A stretch of 64,000 bases of DNA from Sphingomonas jeddahensis (GCF_001981525.1 NZ_MPSB01000008.1:1-64000), one strand, 5' to 3'; counted from the stretch's first letter, positions 8,248 to 17,691 are shown. The notes: a model not told the origin generated them from the letters alone. Made by a program: numbers and translations.

Positions 8248-9545
8248 AGGTGGTAGGCAAGCCCCGCCTCGATGCGGCCCTCACCGGCGTAATTGCGGAG
8301 CGGGCCATCGCGGGCGTGCCGCCGGGCATAGCTCATGCCCGCGGTGAGCGTGGCGCGGCGCGAGACGAGGTAGCGGGCAGCGGCGGCGAGCCGGTAGGTG
8401 CGGTTCTGCCGGTTGGTGCCGATGACTGCCTGCCACCCGTAATCGCCGCTTGCCGACAGGATGAGGTTGGCGAGCGCCTCGTAGTCGCCGCCAAGCGTTA
8501 CGCGATTGTCCCAGAAAGGCTGGGGCACGGCGCGGTCAGCGGCCGATTCCTCAGCCGTGCGGCGGGCGGCAGCGGTAACCGTGAACCGGCGAGTGAGAAA
8601 CAGCTCGCCGCGCCCCTCCACGATCGCGCCGCGCACTGGCGCGATGCTTGCCATCCGATAGTCGCGAATGGTGTACCCGACCGTAAGCGTGCCGCGGGCG
8701 CGGCCGGCGATGTCGGCGTTGAAGCCCAAAGCGGCGCGGATCGCATGCGAGTTGAGCGCCGGGCGGCCGTAAGTCGTGTCCGTTACGCCGATCTGCCCGA
8801 AGAGCGACACGCTGGGCGTGCGGGCATGTTCGAACTGGCCGACGAGCCGGGTGACCTCGCGATCACGCGCCGCCTGATCGCGCACGGTGCCATCGACCAG
8901 CTCAAGCGGCGCAAAGCGGAAGCGCGCCCGATCCGCCGCGACGAAAGCGCGTATCCGGCCGCTGGTATATTGCGCCCGCACCGCCGCGGCATCGCGCCGG
9001 AAGCGCGACAATGCCGCCACGTCGGACCCAACTTCTCCTGAGAACAGATTTTCCGCGCCGCGCGAGGCGCGTGCCTCTCCGATAATGGTCAGCGCACGGC
9101 CGAGATCGAGCCGGCCGCTGCCGCCGATGTCCCAGGTGCGCTCGTTACGGCGCGGCTCGCCGGCGAAGCTGCGCAGTAGTGCGGCGGCGTCGAGACGGAG
9201 CGAATGGCGCGACCATAAGGATTGCACGCGCAGGCTGGGTTCGAGCGCCGCAAATGGTGCGCCCACTTGGCTCCGGGGTGTCAGATAGACGTTGCTCGAC
9301 GCGCCAGCGGTGGTCCTGAGTTGCGGAAAGATCATCAGTCCGCCCAGCCGGCCGCCAAGCGGGGCGTAGGACGGACGCGGGCGGGACTGGACGCTGACGT
9401 TCCGATCGCGATCGACATCCTGCATGATCGGCGGCTGCACGAGCAGGCCGTCTTGCGCCTGCACAGGCGAGACTGTGCCGGCGATGACCAGCATGGTTGA
9501 CGCGAGCATCAATCGCCCGATCGCCACGGCCTTTCCCTTCCCCAA
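8244..9545 (-). CDS. Outer-membrane beta-barrel protein of polysaccharide operon
   Basis: 433 residues with a clear signal peptide (GRLMLASTMLVIAGTVSPVQA, cleavage near residue 30) and a mature part rich in alternating aromatic/polar strands. It ends in a short barrel-like segment (AGLAYHL). It sits between the export lipoprotein and the co-polymerase with a 4-base overlap to the latter, so it probably acts in secretion or anchoring of the same polysaccharide in the outer membrane. Exact function is unknown. Similar barrel proteins occur in sphingomonad exopolysaccharide clusters. Confidence 0.8.
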   Translation of the reverse strand: MGKGKAVAIGRLMLASTMLVIAGTVSPVQAQDGLLVQPPIMQDVDRDRNVSVQSRPRPSYAPLGGRLGGLMIFPQLRTTAGASSNVYLTPRSQVGAPFAALEPSLRVQSLWSRHSLRLDAAALLRSFAGEPRRNERTWDIGGSGRLDLGRALTIIGEARASRGAENLFSGEVGSDVAALSRFRRDAAAVRAQYTSGRIRAFVAADRARFRFAPLELVDGTVRDQAARDREVTRLVGQFEHARTPSVSLFGQIGVTDTTYGRPALNSHAIRAALGFNADIAGRARGTLTVGYTIRDYRMASIAPVRGAIVEGRGELFLTRRFTVTAAARRTAEESAADRAVPQPFWDNRVTLGGDYEALANLILSASGDYGWQAVIGTNRQNRTYRLAAAARYLVSRRATLTAGMSYARRHARDGPLRNYAGEGRIEAGLAYHL

Positions 9546-9592
9546 CGATCAAATGTGTTGCTGCGCCAGGCCGGCGAAGCGGAAGCTGCGTT

Positions 9593-10171
9593 TCAGAAGA
9601 AGCGTTCACCGACGCGGATCGTGTCGCCGGGGCGGACGATCAGTTCGGGCGTGAGCCGATAGTTCACCTCATCCTCGCCGCCCTGCGGGCGGATGCGGAT
9701 CACGGCGCGGTCGGCGCGCGGGGTGAAACCCTTCGCCGTCGCAATGGCGTTGAGCGCGGTGAGGCCGTTTGCGTAGGAATATTGGCCTGGCGCAGCCACT
9801 TCACCGAGGATGTAGAAGGGACGAAAGGCGATCACGTCCATCGCGACCTTTGGATCGCGCAAGTAACCGTCGCCGAATTGCGCGCGTGCCTGTGCCGCGA
9901 CCTGAGCGACGGTTTTTCCAAGCGCTGGAATGGTGCCGATCAGCGGCAGCGAGATTGCGCCGTCGGGATTGATCCAGAACTCGCCGGTCAGGCTGGGTTC
10001 GTTGTAAACGGTAACCCTGATCTTGTCGCCGACCCCAAGTCGGTAATCGGTCACCGACGTATCAGCGGCAACATAGCGGTCGCCAACAGAAACAACCGGC
10101 CCGGCGCCTCGCTCCGCACAAGCGGACAGGCACGCAACCAGGCAGACTAGCGACCCCGTTCTAAGCAACAT
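9593..10171 (-). CDS. Polysaccharide export lipoprotein (Wza-type, short)
   Basis: 192 residues: lipoprotein signal with lipobox LSAC (Cys at about residue 18), then a Poly_export domain (DYRLGVGDKIRVTVYNEP, GEFWINPDGAISLPLIG) and an SLBB-like segment (FYILGEVAAPGQYSYANGL). It is much shorter than Escherichia Wza (about 380), as usual for the short export class. It probably forms the periplasmic/outer-membrane channel part for polysaccharide. It is the first gene of the three-gene operon and lies 47 bases from the next. Confidence 0.9.
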   Translation of the reverse strand: MLLRTGSLVCLVACLSACAERGAGPVVSVGDRYVAADTSVTDYRLGVGDKIRVTVYNEPSLTGEFWINPDGAISLPLIGTIPALGKTVAQVAAQARAQFGDGYLRDPKVAMDVIAFRPFYILGEVAAPGQYSYANGLTALNAIATAKGFTPRADRAVIRIRPQGGEDEVNYRLTPELIVRPGDTIRVGERFF

Positions 10172-10262
10172 GGTTCCCCCAAACCATGATGAATGACAAG
10201 TACGTCAATTACATGCGAGCACCGGGGGAGCAAGCCTCCACGATGCCTTGCCGGAGGGTAAT

Positions 10263-13200
10263 TTAATAGTCGCGCGAGATACGAACGTTGGCACTTTGGC
10301 GGCCGAGCGTCGAGATGCTGGACAGGAGCGAGAGCCAGCGCGTGATCTGGAATTCGACGCGGGTTGCGGAATAGCCCTGACCATCGGTGACGATCTCCGC
10401 ATAAAGCCGCCGTGTCACATATTTGCCGGCGGCAATCGAGGTTCCCTGGCCGGTCTGTGGATCCGCGGGAAGGATGCGGAGGCGATCGAGGCCAGCGGCG
10501 CGGCGGACGACGTTGATCGGGTTCAGGCCGCCATCGCCATCGCGTAGCGCCGCCACCGCGGCGGCGAGCTGCAAGGCTTCGGGCGCAGACAGATTGGTGA
10601 TCGACGTGCCGAACAGCAGGCGCGAAAGCAGCTCGTCCTGTGGCAGCGCCGGGGTGCTGGAGAAGGTGATTTCCGGCTTCAGCGCGACGCCGGTGACTCG
10701 GATCGAGGCGTTGAGACCGGTGCTGTCGGCATTGGCCTCGATGTCGAGCGCGGGGTTGGCGGGCACCTCGCCGGCGAAGCGGATCACGCCGCGTTCGAGC
10801 TCGAACTCGCGGCCGGCGAATTCATAATCGCCGCGGATCAGGTCCGCCCGGCCGGTGATCGCGGGATTGTCGGGCGCGCCGCCGATCTGGAGGTCGGCGG
10901 ACCATTCGCTGGTGAGGCCGAGACCGGTGACCGCGAGCTGGTTCGCCGCGCGTGCCTTGATGTCCAGCCGCCATGGCGCGGGCGGCACGATCGTCTCGTC
11001 GCTGCCCTCGGGCTGGTTGATCTCGCGGATCGTCAGCTTGGGGATGGCGCTGGCAGCGCTGGCCTGGCCGAAGCGGTAGCGGCTGCGATCAAGCTTCACC
11101 GTGCCCGAGATGGTGCCGCCCTGCCCGCTCGACTGGAAGCGCAGCGGGCCGGACACGGTGGCGCCGATGTCGTCGCGGTTGATCATCACCGCATGATCGG
11201 CGTCCAGGGTGAGATCGAGGCCGATGCCGCCATTGCCGGCGAAATTGAAGCGGCCGGTGCCGGTCACCTCGCCGTCGCGGCCGGCGGCAGCGGTGAAGCG
11301 GTCGATGGCGAGGCGCGAGCCGGCGAAGCGGCCGGCGGCCTGGACGTTGCTGAGCACGGTGCCGGTGGTGGCGCTTTCGATGCGCGCGCCCTTGGCCTCG
11401 ACCGAGCCGCGGATGGTGGGATCGGCGACGGTGCCGCTGACGTCAGCGGCGATCGCGATCGGGCCGGACAGATCGAACAATTCGACGCGGCTGAGGCGCC
11501 AGAGCGTGTCGGCAGGGCCGTCATAGCGCAATTGCGCGAACAGGCCGGCGCGCGCGATCCGCGTGGCGAGATCGCCCTCGCCGAGCCGGAGCAGCGCCTG
11601 GGCGCGTCCGATCGTCTTGCCGCCCGAGGCGACCACCGCACGCACGCCGGCGCGGTCGGCGGTGAGCACGCCGGCCAGCCCCATGTCGATTGGGCTGGAG
11701 GAGGTGAGCAGGCCGGAGCGGGTGAGGCCGCGCACCGTTATGTCGATCCGTCCGGTCGGCGCGGCGCCGGCCGTGCTGACATAGCTGAGCGTGCCCGAGG
11801 CGCTGCCGCCGAGGCCGAGGCCGGGATAGCCGATGTCGAGCACCGCGAGCGGCATCTTGGCGAGCGTCGCGTCGATCGCGTTGCTGTCTTCGGTGAAGCG
11901 GCCAGTGACGGTCGCCTCGCCGCCCGCGAAGGTGAGCTTGGCGGGGGCAAGGCGCCAGCCCTCGCCATCGCGCGTCAGAACCGCGGGGGTGTCGAGGCGC
12001 AGCGGGCGGCGGTCGACGGTACCCTGCGCGACGACGCGGTAGCTGTCGGGCGTGACGTCGATGACGCTCTGGATGTCAAAGGCGCGGCCGCGCGAGCCGG
12101 CGATGGCGGCGCGGACCTGGCCGGCGCCGTCGCGCAGCTTCGCATTGCCGGCGAAGCGCGCGAGGCTCATCGCGCCGCGGCGCAGGCCGGTGCCGTTGAA
12201 GGTGGCGTCCAGCGTGGTGCCGGCCGGGTCGAGCACCGTGACGAGATCGAGCCGCGCCTGGCGCACCGTGGCGGTGTCGGCGAGGCGGGCGTTGCGCAGC
12301 GCCAGCCGCGCCTCGATACGCTGGACCTCGCCGACGAGGCGGAGCAGCACCTCGCCCTGGATGCCGCCGCCGGCGACCGCGAGGCGGCCGTCGAAGCCGC
12401 CGGTGACGATGCCGATCGTGCCGGCGGCGCGCGTGCCGCTGACGTCGAGCCGCGCCACCTCAATCTGCGCATCGGCGCCGCGCGGGAGCAGGATCTCGCC
12501 CTCGCCGCTGAACGGGCCGAGGCGCGAGCGGCCGGCGGCGGTGACGGCGAAGCCGCGCGGGCTGGGATCGAGGTGCGCGCGCACGTCGCGCAAGCCGAGC
12601 GCTTCGTTGGGGCGCTGGAACACTAGGTCGAGCGTCGGGCGTTCGATGCGGCCGTCCAGCTTCAGCGTCACCGGACCATAGGTCGATTGCTGGCCGGCGC
12701 CGGCGAAGACAAAGGTGCCGTCGCGGCGGCGATAGCCGTTGCCGGTGAGGCGGATCGACGGGCCGGTCAGTACCAGGTTGCGGAAATGGAGAATGCCGTC
12801 GGGCGTGCGCTCGAGGTTGGTGACGATGCGCGGCAGGCCGCCCGCGAGGCTGCGGAAGAAGCCATTGTCGAGCCGCACCATCTGCGCGGTGCCGGTGCCC
12901 ACCACGCGGGTGCCGCGGCGGCCGGGGCCGGGGACGACTCGCAGGCGCGAGGTGACGTCCACCACGCCGAGGCCGGGGATCAGATAGCGGCCGAGCGCAC
13001 CGTTGAGGCCGACCTGATATTCGCCGGTCCTGAGATCGAGCACCAGGCCGATGCGGCCGGTGAGCTTGTCCGAGCGTAGCCGCAGATCGTCGCCGGTGAC
13101 GATCGTAGGCGTCACGCGCAGCACGCCATCGACCGATAGGTTGCGCAGAATGCCGCCGGCCACATCGCCGACGCCGGTCACGCGCGCGGCGGTGAAGCGA

Positions 13201-14375
13201 GCGGGAAGCAACACCGGCGCTTTCGACAGCCGCCCCTTGCCGGCGACGCGCGCCTGTTCGAAGCCGGTGTCGTCGAAGGCGAAGCGCGCGGCGGTGATGC
13301 GATAGTCGAAGCGGGCGGTGGCGAAGGGGCCGTCCAGCACGGCGCGCAGCTCGACATTGCGCCCGGTCATGTTGGCGAACAAGGCCGGCGGGCGCAGCAG
13401 GCGCGCCTTGATGCGCAGATTGCCCCAGGCGCTTTCGGCGAGATCGGCGATGCCGGTTGCGTCCACGGCCAATGCGGCGGAGCGGAGCGAGAGATTGCCG
13501 TCGAGGCGGCGGTCGGCGAGCGTGGCGGCGCCGTTGACCATGACGCCCGGCGCGGTGAGCCGCTGGAGCTTGCCTTGCGTGAGGCTCGCGGGCGAGACGC
13601 GGCCGGTGAGCGTGTAGGCGCCTGCGCGGTTGCCGAGCGCGAGATCGATCACGCGCACCTCGCCCGCCGTGGCGATCGCCCGCCCCTGCCATGCCGCCCA
13701 GCGCCCCGCGCCGCCGATATCGAGCGCCAGCGGCTTGCGGATGCCGGAAAGCCGCGCGAGCACGCCGCTGGCGGCGCCGCGGGCGCGCACGTCGATGTCG
13801 AAGCGGTTGCGATCGGGCGCCGCGTCGATCTTGAGTGCGAGCTGGTCGCTGCCCTGAACCATCGCGTCGATCGCAACGAGCGCGCGGCCGTCGCGAATAT
13901 CGGCGCGCCCGTTGAGTCGGCCATAGCGCAGCACGCCGGTAACCTTTGGCGCGACCACCAGTCGGTCGACGGTCAGCCGGCCAATCGTGATGTCGAAATC
14001 GGGCAGGATCGGCGACGCGCGCCCGGTCGGTCGGGTTTTCGGCAGCTTGGCCAACATCGCGACGGGGACGCGCAGCGAGCGGATGTCGAGCTTGTTGGAC
14101 AGCCAGGCGAACGGGCGCCAATCGAGCTCCGCGCGGGGTGCGGCGAACACCAGCCCCTCGGGATCGTGGACGCGCACGTCGCGCAGCACCGCGGCGCCGT
14201 ACAGCGAGCCGTCGATCCGCCCCACCGTGAAGCGCAGGCCGTTGGCGGGGCGCGCCGCGTTGATCCGTTCCGCCACCCAGCGGTGGCCCACGTCTGTGTC
14301 GACGATCCATAGGCTGGCGGCGGCGATCGCGACCAGCGCGACAATCGCGCCCGCCACCCAGCGCAACCAGCGCAT
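10263..14375 (-). CDS. tamB: Translocation and assembly module subunit TamB
   Basis: This 1370-residue protein has one N-terminal membrane anchor (about residues 7-25, VAGAIVALVAIAAASLWIV), a very long repetitive beta-helical body, and the conserved C-terminal TamB (DUF490) domain (roughly the last 330 residues, ending SLLSSISTLGRQSANVRISRDY in pieces such as LGRQSANVRISRDY). TamB spans the periplasm and works with TamA in outer-membrane protein insertion or lipid transport. The start codon overlaps the tamA stop (TGATG at 14375-14377), so translation is coupled. Long antisense frames over this gene are by-products of GC-rich codon use. Confidence 0.93.
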   Translation of the reverse strand: MRWLRWVAGAIVALVAIAAASLWIVDTDVGHRWVAERINAARPANGLRFTVGRIDGSLYGAAVLRDVRVHDPEGLVFAAPRAELDWRPFAWLSNKLDIRSLRVPVAMLAKLPKTRPTGRASPILPDFDITIGRLTVDRLVVAPKVTGVLRYGRLNGRADIRDGRALVAIDAMVQGSDQLALKIDAAPDRNRFDIDVRARGAASGVLARLSGIRKPLALDIGGAGRWAAWQGRAIATAGEVRVIDLALGNRAGAYTLTGRVSPASLTQGKLQRLTAPGVMVNGAATLADRRLDGNLSLRSAALAVDATGIADLAESAWGNLRIKARLLRPPALFANMTGRNVELRAVLDGPFATARFDYRITAARFAFDDTGFEQARVAGKGRLSKAPVLLPARFTAARVTGVGDVAGGILRNLSVDGVLRVTPTIVTGDDLRLRSDKLTGRIGLVLDLRTGEYQVGLNGALGRYLIPGLGVVDVTSRLRVVPGPGRRGTRVVGTGTAQMVRLDNGFFRSLAGGLPRIVTNLERTPDGILHFRNLVLTGPSIRLTGNGYRRRDGTFVFAGAGQQSTYGPVTLKLDGRIERPTLDLVFQRPNEALGLRDVRAHLDPSPRGFAVTAAGRSRLGPFSGEGEILLPRGADAQIEVARLDVSGTRAAGTIGIVTGGFDGRLAVAGGGIQGEVLLRLVGEVQRIEARLALRNARLADTATVRQARLDLVTVLDPAGTTLDATFNGTGLRRGAMSLARFAGNAKLRDGAGQVRAAIAGSRGRAFDIQSVIDVTPDSYRVVAQGTVDRRPLRLDTPAVLTRDGEGWRLAPAKLTFAGGEATVTGRFTEDSNAIDATLAKMPLAVLDIGYPGLGLGGSASGTLSYVSTAGAAPTGRIDITVRGLTRSGLLTSSSPIDMGLAGVLTADRAGVRAVVASGGKTIGRAQALLRLGEGDLATRIARAGLFAQLRYDGPADTLWRLSRVELFDLSGPIAIAADVSGTVADPTIRGSVEAKGARIESATTGTVLSNVQAAGRFAGSRLAIDRFTAAAGRDGEVTGTGRFNFAGNGGIGLDLTLDADHAVMINRDDIGATVSGPLRFQSSGQGGTISGTVKLDRSRYRFGQASAASAIPKLTIREINQPEGSDETIVPPAPWRLDIKARAANQLAVTGLGLTSEWSADLQIGGAPDNPAITGRADLIRGDYEFAGREFELERGVIRFAGEVPANPALDIEANADSTGLNASIRVTGVALKPEITFSSTPALPQDELLSRLLFGTSITNLSAPEALQLAAAVAALRDGDGGLNPINVVRRAAGLDRLRILPADPQTGQGTSIAAGKYVTRRLYAEIVTDGQGYSATRVEFQITRWLSLLSSISTLGRQSANVRISRDY

Positions 14376-16300
14376 CAGAAGGCCTGGCCCAGCGAGACGT
14401 ACACCGCGACTCGCGAATCGCCCGGCTGCGGGTTGATCGGGGTGCCGACGTCGATGCGGATCGGCCCGAAATTGCTGTAATAACGCACGCCGACGCCGGC
14501 GCCGTAGCGCAGCCCGGAGAAGTCGGGCAGGCCGGCGGTGTAGATGTTGCCGCCATCGAAGAACGGCACCACGCCGAAATTGCCGAACGCCTTGATCCGG
14601 CCCTCGATCGCGAATTCGGCCAGGCTGCGCCCGCCGATCGGATCGTTGTTGGGATCGCGCGGGCCGATCGACTGATAGCCATAGCCGCGCACCGACGCGC
14701 CGCCACCGGCGTAGAAGCGCCGCGAGGGTGCGATCTCATCACGCGGGGCACCGAGGATCGTGCCGAGCCGGATGCGGCCGGCGAGCACCACGCCGTCGCG
14801 GATCGGGTGGTAGGCGCTGGCATCGAACTGCGTGCGGGCATAGCCGAATGCCGTGCCCTGCAGCGAGAATTCGGGGCTGAAGCGGCCCCCGAGGCGGAAG
14901 CCGCGCGACGGATTGAGCAGATCGTCCGACCCGTCATAGCTGAGGCTGGTCGGTGCGGCGGCGATGAAGAAGGTGCGGCGGCGCGGCTGGCCGGTGGTGA
15001 CGATCACGTCGCGTTCGTCCGACGCGACCAGTTCGGCGCCGAGCGACCAGGTCCAGGTTTTCTGGAAGAAGATGTTGGTCTGCCGTTCGAGGCTGCCGGA
15101 GAGCGAGAAGGTGTTCGCCTCATAAGCGTCGCGCCGGGTATGCGCGGCGGAGATCTGGGCGGTGAGGACGCGGTCGCGGCCCTCGAAATTGTTGCGGCGG
15201 AAGGTGACGGCGCCGAGCTGCTCCTGCGTGCCGAGCACGGTGCGCAGCGTCAGCGCGCCTTCGGGCGGAAACAGGTTGCGATGCGTCCAGCTCGCCTCGA
15301 CGCGCGCGCCTTCGCCGGTGCCATAGCCGATCTCGCCCGCGATCGTGCGCGGCGGGGCGGGTTCCAGCCGGACATCGATGTCGACCGTCTCTGGCGTGGT
15401 GCCGGGCACCGGCTTCACCTCCGCAACGGAGACGAGCCCGGTCTGGATCAACGCGCGCCTGAGATCGTCAAGCGCGGGGGCGTAATAGGGCTTGCCCGGT
15501 TCGAAGCGGGCGATTTCCTGGACGTGATCGGCGTCAAAGACGCGGTTGTTCGGATTGGCGCGGATCTGCCCGAACACGCGCGCGGTGCCGGGATCGACAC
15601 TGACGTCCAGCGTCGCGGTGCGCGCCTCGCGATCGATCGTGACGACGGGATCGCTGATTTCCGCGAAGGGAAAGCCCTGTTCGCCGGCCTCGACGCGCAG
15701 CTTCGCTTCGCCCTCTGCGATGCGATCGGCGTTGACGGCGTCGTCGCGCTCGACGCCAAAGGCGTTGCGCAGCGTTTCGGCCTTGTCACCCGCCGCGGCG
15801 ACGCCGGCGATCGTCACGTCTTTCAGCCGGTAGATCGGCCCCGCCTCGACCGCCAGCACGACCAGCGGGCGCCCGCCCGTCGTTTCGATGCGGGTTTCGA
15901 CCGAGGCGTCATAATAGCCTTCAGCGCGCAGCAGGGTGACGAGCAGTGAGGAATCCTCGCGCGCGCGGCGATCGAGTTGCGCGGCATTGGCTGGCTCTCC
16001 ATCATTCTGATCAAGCACGGACAGTTCGGCGAAGCGCTGCCGCAGCAGCTGGGTGCCGGCACTGTCGAGTCCGTCGATTCGCCAGCCGTACCGCGCTTCA
16101 CCGATCGTTACCGATTGCGCCCGTTCGGCCGCGGCCGGCTCCGGTGGCAATTCCGGCCAGGCAACGCCGATATCGGGCATCTCGGCGAGCGGCGCTTCGG
16201 GATCGAGCGCAGGGGCGCTGCTCTGTTGCGCCACGACGGACGGCGCGGTGAGCAACGCGATCAGACCTGCTGCGCCGATCGATGCGCCCCGCCCATACAT
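14375..16300 (-). CDS. tamA: Omp85-family outer-membrane protein TamA
   Basis: 641 residues: signal peptide (GAAGLIALLTAPSVVAQ), periplasmic POTRA-like repeats (about residues 80-300), and a C-terminal 16-strand Omp85 barrel with typical features: RRFYAGGGASVRGYGYQSIGP, then GRSLAEF and a terminal aromatic (VSLGQAF). Pairing with tamB directly downstream identifies it as TamA rather than BamA. A minor oddity is the Gly/Ala-rich N-terminus before the first POTRA. Confidence 0.93.
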   Translation of the reverse strand: MYGRGASIGAAGLIALLTAPSVVAQQSSAPALDPEAPLAEMPDIGVAWPELPPEPAAAERAQSVTIGEARYGWRIDGLDSAGTQLLRQRFAELSVLDQNDGEPANAAQLDRRAREDSSLLVTLLRAEGYYDASVETRIETTGGRPLVVLAVEAGPIYRLKDVTIAGVAAAGDKAETLRNAFGVERDDAVNADRIAEGEAKLRVEAGEQGFPFAEISDPVVTIDREARTATLDVSVDPGTARVFGQIRANPNNRVFDADHVQEIARFEPGKPYYAPALDDLRRALIQTGLVSVAEVKPVPGTTPETVDIDVRLEPAPPRTIAGEIGYGTGEGARVEASWTHRNLFPPEGALTLRTVLGTQEQLGAVTFRRNNFEGRDRVLTAQISAAHTRRDAYEANTFSLSGSLERQTNIFFQKTWTWSLGAELVASDERDVIVTTGQPRRRTFFIAAAPTSLSYDGSDDLLNPSRGFRLGGRFSPEFSLQGTAFGYARTQFDASAYHPIRDGVVLAGRIRLGTILGAPRDEIAPSRRFYAGGGASVRGYGYQSIGPRDPNNDPIGGRSLAEFAIEGRIKAFGNFGVVPFFDGGNIYTAGLPDFSGLRYGAGVGVRYYSNFGPIRIDVGTPINPQPGDSRVAVYVSLGQAF

Positions 16301-16348
16301 GCTTTGGCCCTAGGGCGTTGATTGCACGTGAGCAATGCCGGCCGGCGT

Positions 16349-16558
16349 TCAGTGCACCGTGCCAGACGGGGCGTTCGCCGCAAGCAGGCGGACGAGCCGC
16401 TCCACCTGGCGCCAGCGGCAGAAATGAACGACATTGCCGAGCGTGCGACTGTGATCCGCCCGGATCGCCGCTTCATCCGCGGCATAATCGCCGAACACGC
16501 GCATCAGGGAAGCCGCGTCCGCCACCATGTGGCGGTCGGCGAGATACAGTTGTGACAA
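16349..16558 (-). CDS. Small conserved-looking protein with HFCRWRQ motif
   Basis: 69 residues starting at TTG 16558, with a good ribosome-binding site (AGGGG, 5-6 bases upstream). The central block NVVHFCRWRQVERLVRLL looks like a conserved helix, and I believe similar small proteins occur in other sphingomonads, though I cannot check. No membrane segment or signal peptide. It lies just upstream of tamA on the same strand, so it may be co-transcribed. Function unknown. Confidence 0.6.
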   Translation of the reverse strand: MSQLYLADRHMVADAASLMRVFGDYAADEAAIRADHSRTLGNVVHFCRWRQVERLVRLLAANAPSGTVH

Positions 16559-16682
16559 TGGCGCCCCTGTTTTCTAGTCGTCGCTGTGCTCTACCGAACG
16601 GCACCCACCAGCCGGTGAATGGCGAAGGTTAACGCCTGTCGGATGGTGACAGGTCGGCGTTCGGCGTGGCAAGGTGATTGTT

Positions 16683-16856
16683 ATGGCTCCCTCCCCCCAA
16701 CGTTCCGGCTCCGCCGGTGGTTTTCTTGTCGCCGTTTGTCTTGTGATCGGCACCATCATCGGCTTGGTCGTGGGACAGCCGTCGATCGGCTTTCTCGTCG
16801 GACTGGGCGTCGGTGCGCTGGCTGCGCTGGTGCTGTGGTTGAAGGATCGGGGGTAA
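16683..16856 (+). CDS. Small two-helix membrane protein
   Basis: 57 residues from ATG 16683 (an in-frame GTG lies at 16674). Two hydrophobic stretches, GGFLVAVCLVIGTIIGLVVG and SIGFLVGLGVGALAALVLWL, separated by a short QPS turn, then a charged KDRG tail. No ribosome-binding site is obvious. The clean hairpin topology and biased composition suggest a real gene. Function unknown. Confidence 0.6.
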   Translation: MAPSPQRSGSAGGFLVAVCLVIGTIIGLVVGQPSIGFLVGLGVGALAALVLWLKDRG

Positions 16857-16879
16857 GCGCTGCCGGAGTGTTTCGGGTA

Positions 16880-17025
16880 CGTGCTTCGACAAGCTCAGCA
16901 CGAACGGGGCAATGGCATTCGCTCTGTCCGAGACTAGGTAATTTGCGAGCATCCTGATCCGTTCGCCCTGGGCTTGTCGAAGGACGTGTTTCCGGCACGT
17001 ACTTCGACAAGCCCAGGGCGAACGG
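16880..17025. repeat. Cluster of family-A hairpin repeats
   Basis: Three copies in a row: gtgcttcgacaagctcagca (16880-16908), then an inverted pair ccgttcgccctgggcttgtc (from 16959) facing cttcgacaagcccagggcga (to 17025). Located between the small membrane protein and the S24 regulator. Confidence 0.8.
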
Positions 17026-17044
17026 AAGATTGGTCCACAACCAC

Positions 17045-17659
17045 TCAGGGCTGGCGCAGCAGTAATTTGACGCGGCCGACCACCACCGCGTCCTCCGGCG
17101 CGCAGCGGACCGGCGGGTAGTCGGGATTGTCGCTGAGCAGCAGCAGCCACTCGCGTTCGCGGCGCAGGCGCTTGACCAGCAGATCGTCGCTACGGCGGAC
17201 CACGTAGATCCCGGCAGCGGCCAGCTTCACGTCGCTGCGATCAACCAGCAGCCGGTCGCCCGGGTGGATCGTCGGCAGCATCGATTCGCCCGTCGCGTCG
17301 ATCAGCGATGCCTCAGCCGGCGAGATGCCGGCGTCGCGCAGCATTGGCGCGGCAAAAGCTTCGTGGCGGATTGTGCGCTCCTGCGCTGCTGCAACGCCGC
17401 GACCGGCGGATGCCGCCACCGTCAAATACGGCACGGCGATCGTGCCTTCACGCGGCAGGCCGCCGAGCAGCGCTTCCTCCACGCCCAGAAACTGCGCCAG
17501 CATTTGGCGGTCGCGCTCGGCGAGCTGGCGTGGGGTGCCCCGGCGAACGAATTGCTGAAGATACGCGAGGTTGCGGCCGATCAGCCGCGACAATTCGGAC
17601 AGGCTGACGCCGCGCGCCGCCGCCAATCGCTCCAGCGTCTCGCCAACCGTTTCCGCCAT
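17045..17659 (-). CDS. S24-family (LexA/CI-like) transcriptional regulator
   Basis: 204 residues from ATG 17659. The N-terminal helix-turn-helix part (about residues 1-70: GVSLSELSRLIGRNLAYLQQ) is followed by a linker containing an Ala-Gly pair (ASAGRG, about 90) and an S24 peptidase-like domain. The catalytic Ser lies in DATGESMLPTIHPGD and the Lys in DDLLVKRL. This is the layout of self-cleaving repressors, although it is not LexA by its HTH. A perfect palindrome lies 13 bases before its start and the divergent small-gene pair begins 88 bases away, so it probably represses itself and perhaps that pair. If it self-cleaves, it could respond to RecA filaments. Confidence 0.85.
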   Translation of the reverse strand: MAETVGETLERLAAARGVSLSELSRLIGRNLAYLQQFVRRGTPRQLAERDRQMLAQFLGVEEALLGGLPREGTIAVPYLTVAASAGRGVAAAQERTIRHEAFAAPMLRDAGISPAEASLIDATGESMLPTIHPGDRLLVDRSDVKLAAAGIYVVRRSDDLLVKRLRREREWLLLLSDNPDYPPVRCAPEDAVVVGRVKLLLRQP

Positions 17660-17671
17660 GGCCGGATCATA

Positions 17672-17691
17672 GTCTAGGATTTTTCCTAGAC
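17672..17691. promoter_or_regulatory. Perfect palindrome, likely operator of the S24 regulator
   Basis: GTCTAGGA-TTTT-TCCTAGAC: two 8-base arms that are exact reverse complements with a 4-base spacer. It lies 12 bases upstream of the regulator ATG in a divergent promoter region, the expected place for an autoregulatory dimer site. Confidence 0.7.

Noticed and set aside
11193..12626. Long plus-strand open frame of 477 codons opposite tamB
   Set aside because: Composition is Ala/Gly/Arg/Glu repeats typical of antisense reading of GC-rich genes; tamB has a complete family match over the same DNA.
12460..14937. 825-codon minus-strand frame overlapping tamB and tamA
   Set aside because: Out of frame with both real genes and made of Arg/Pro/Ala-rich shadow sequence.
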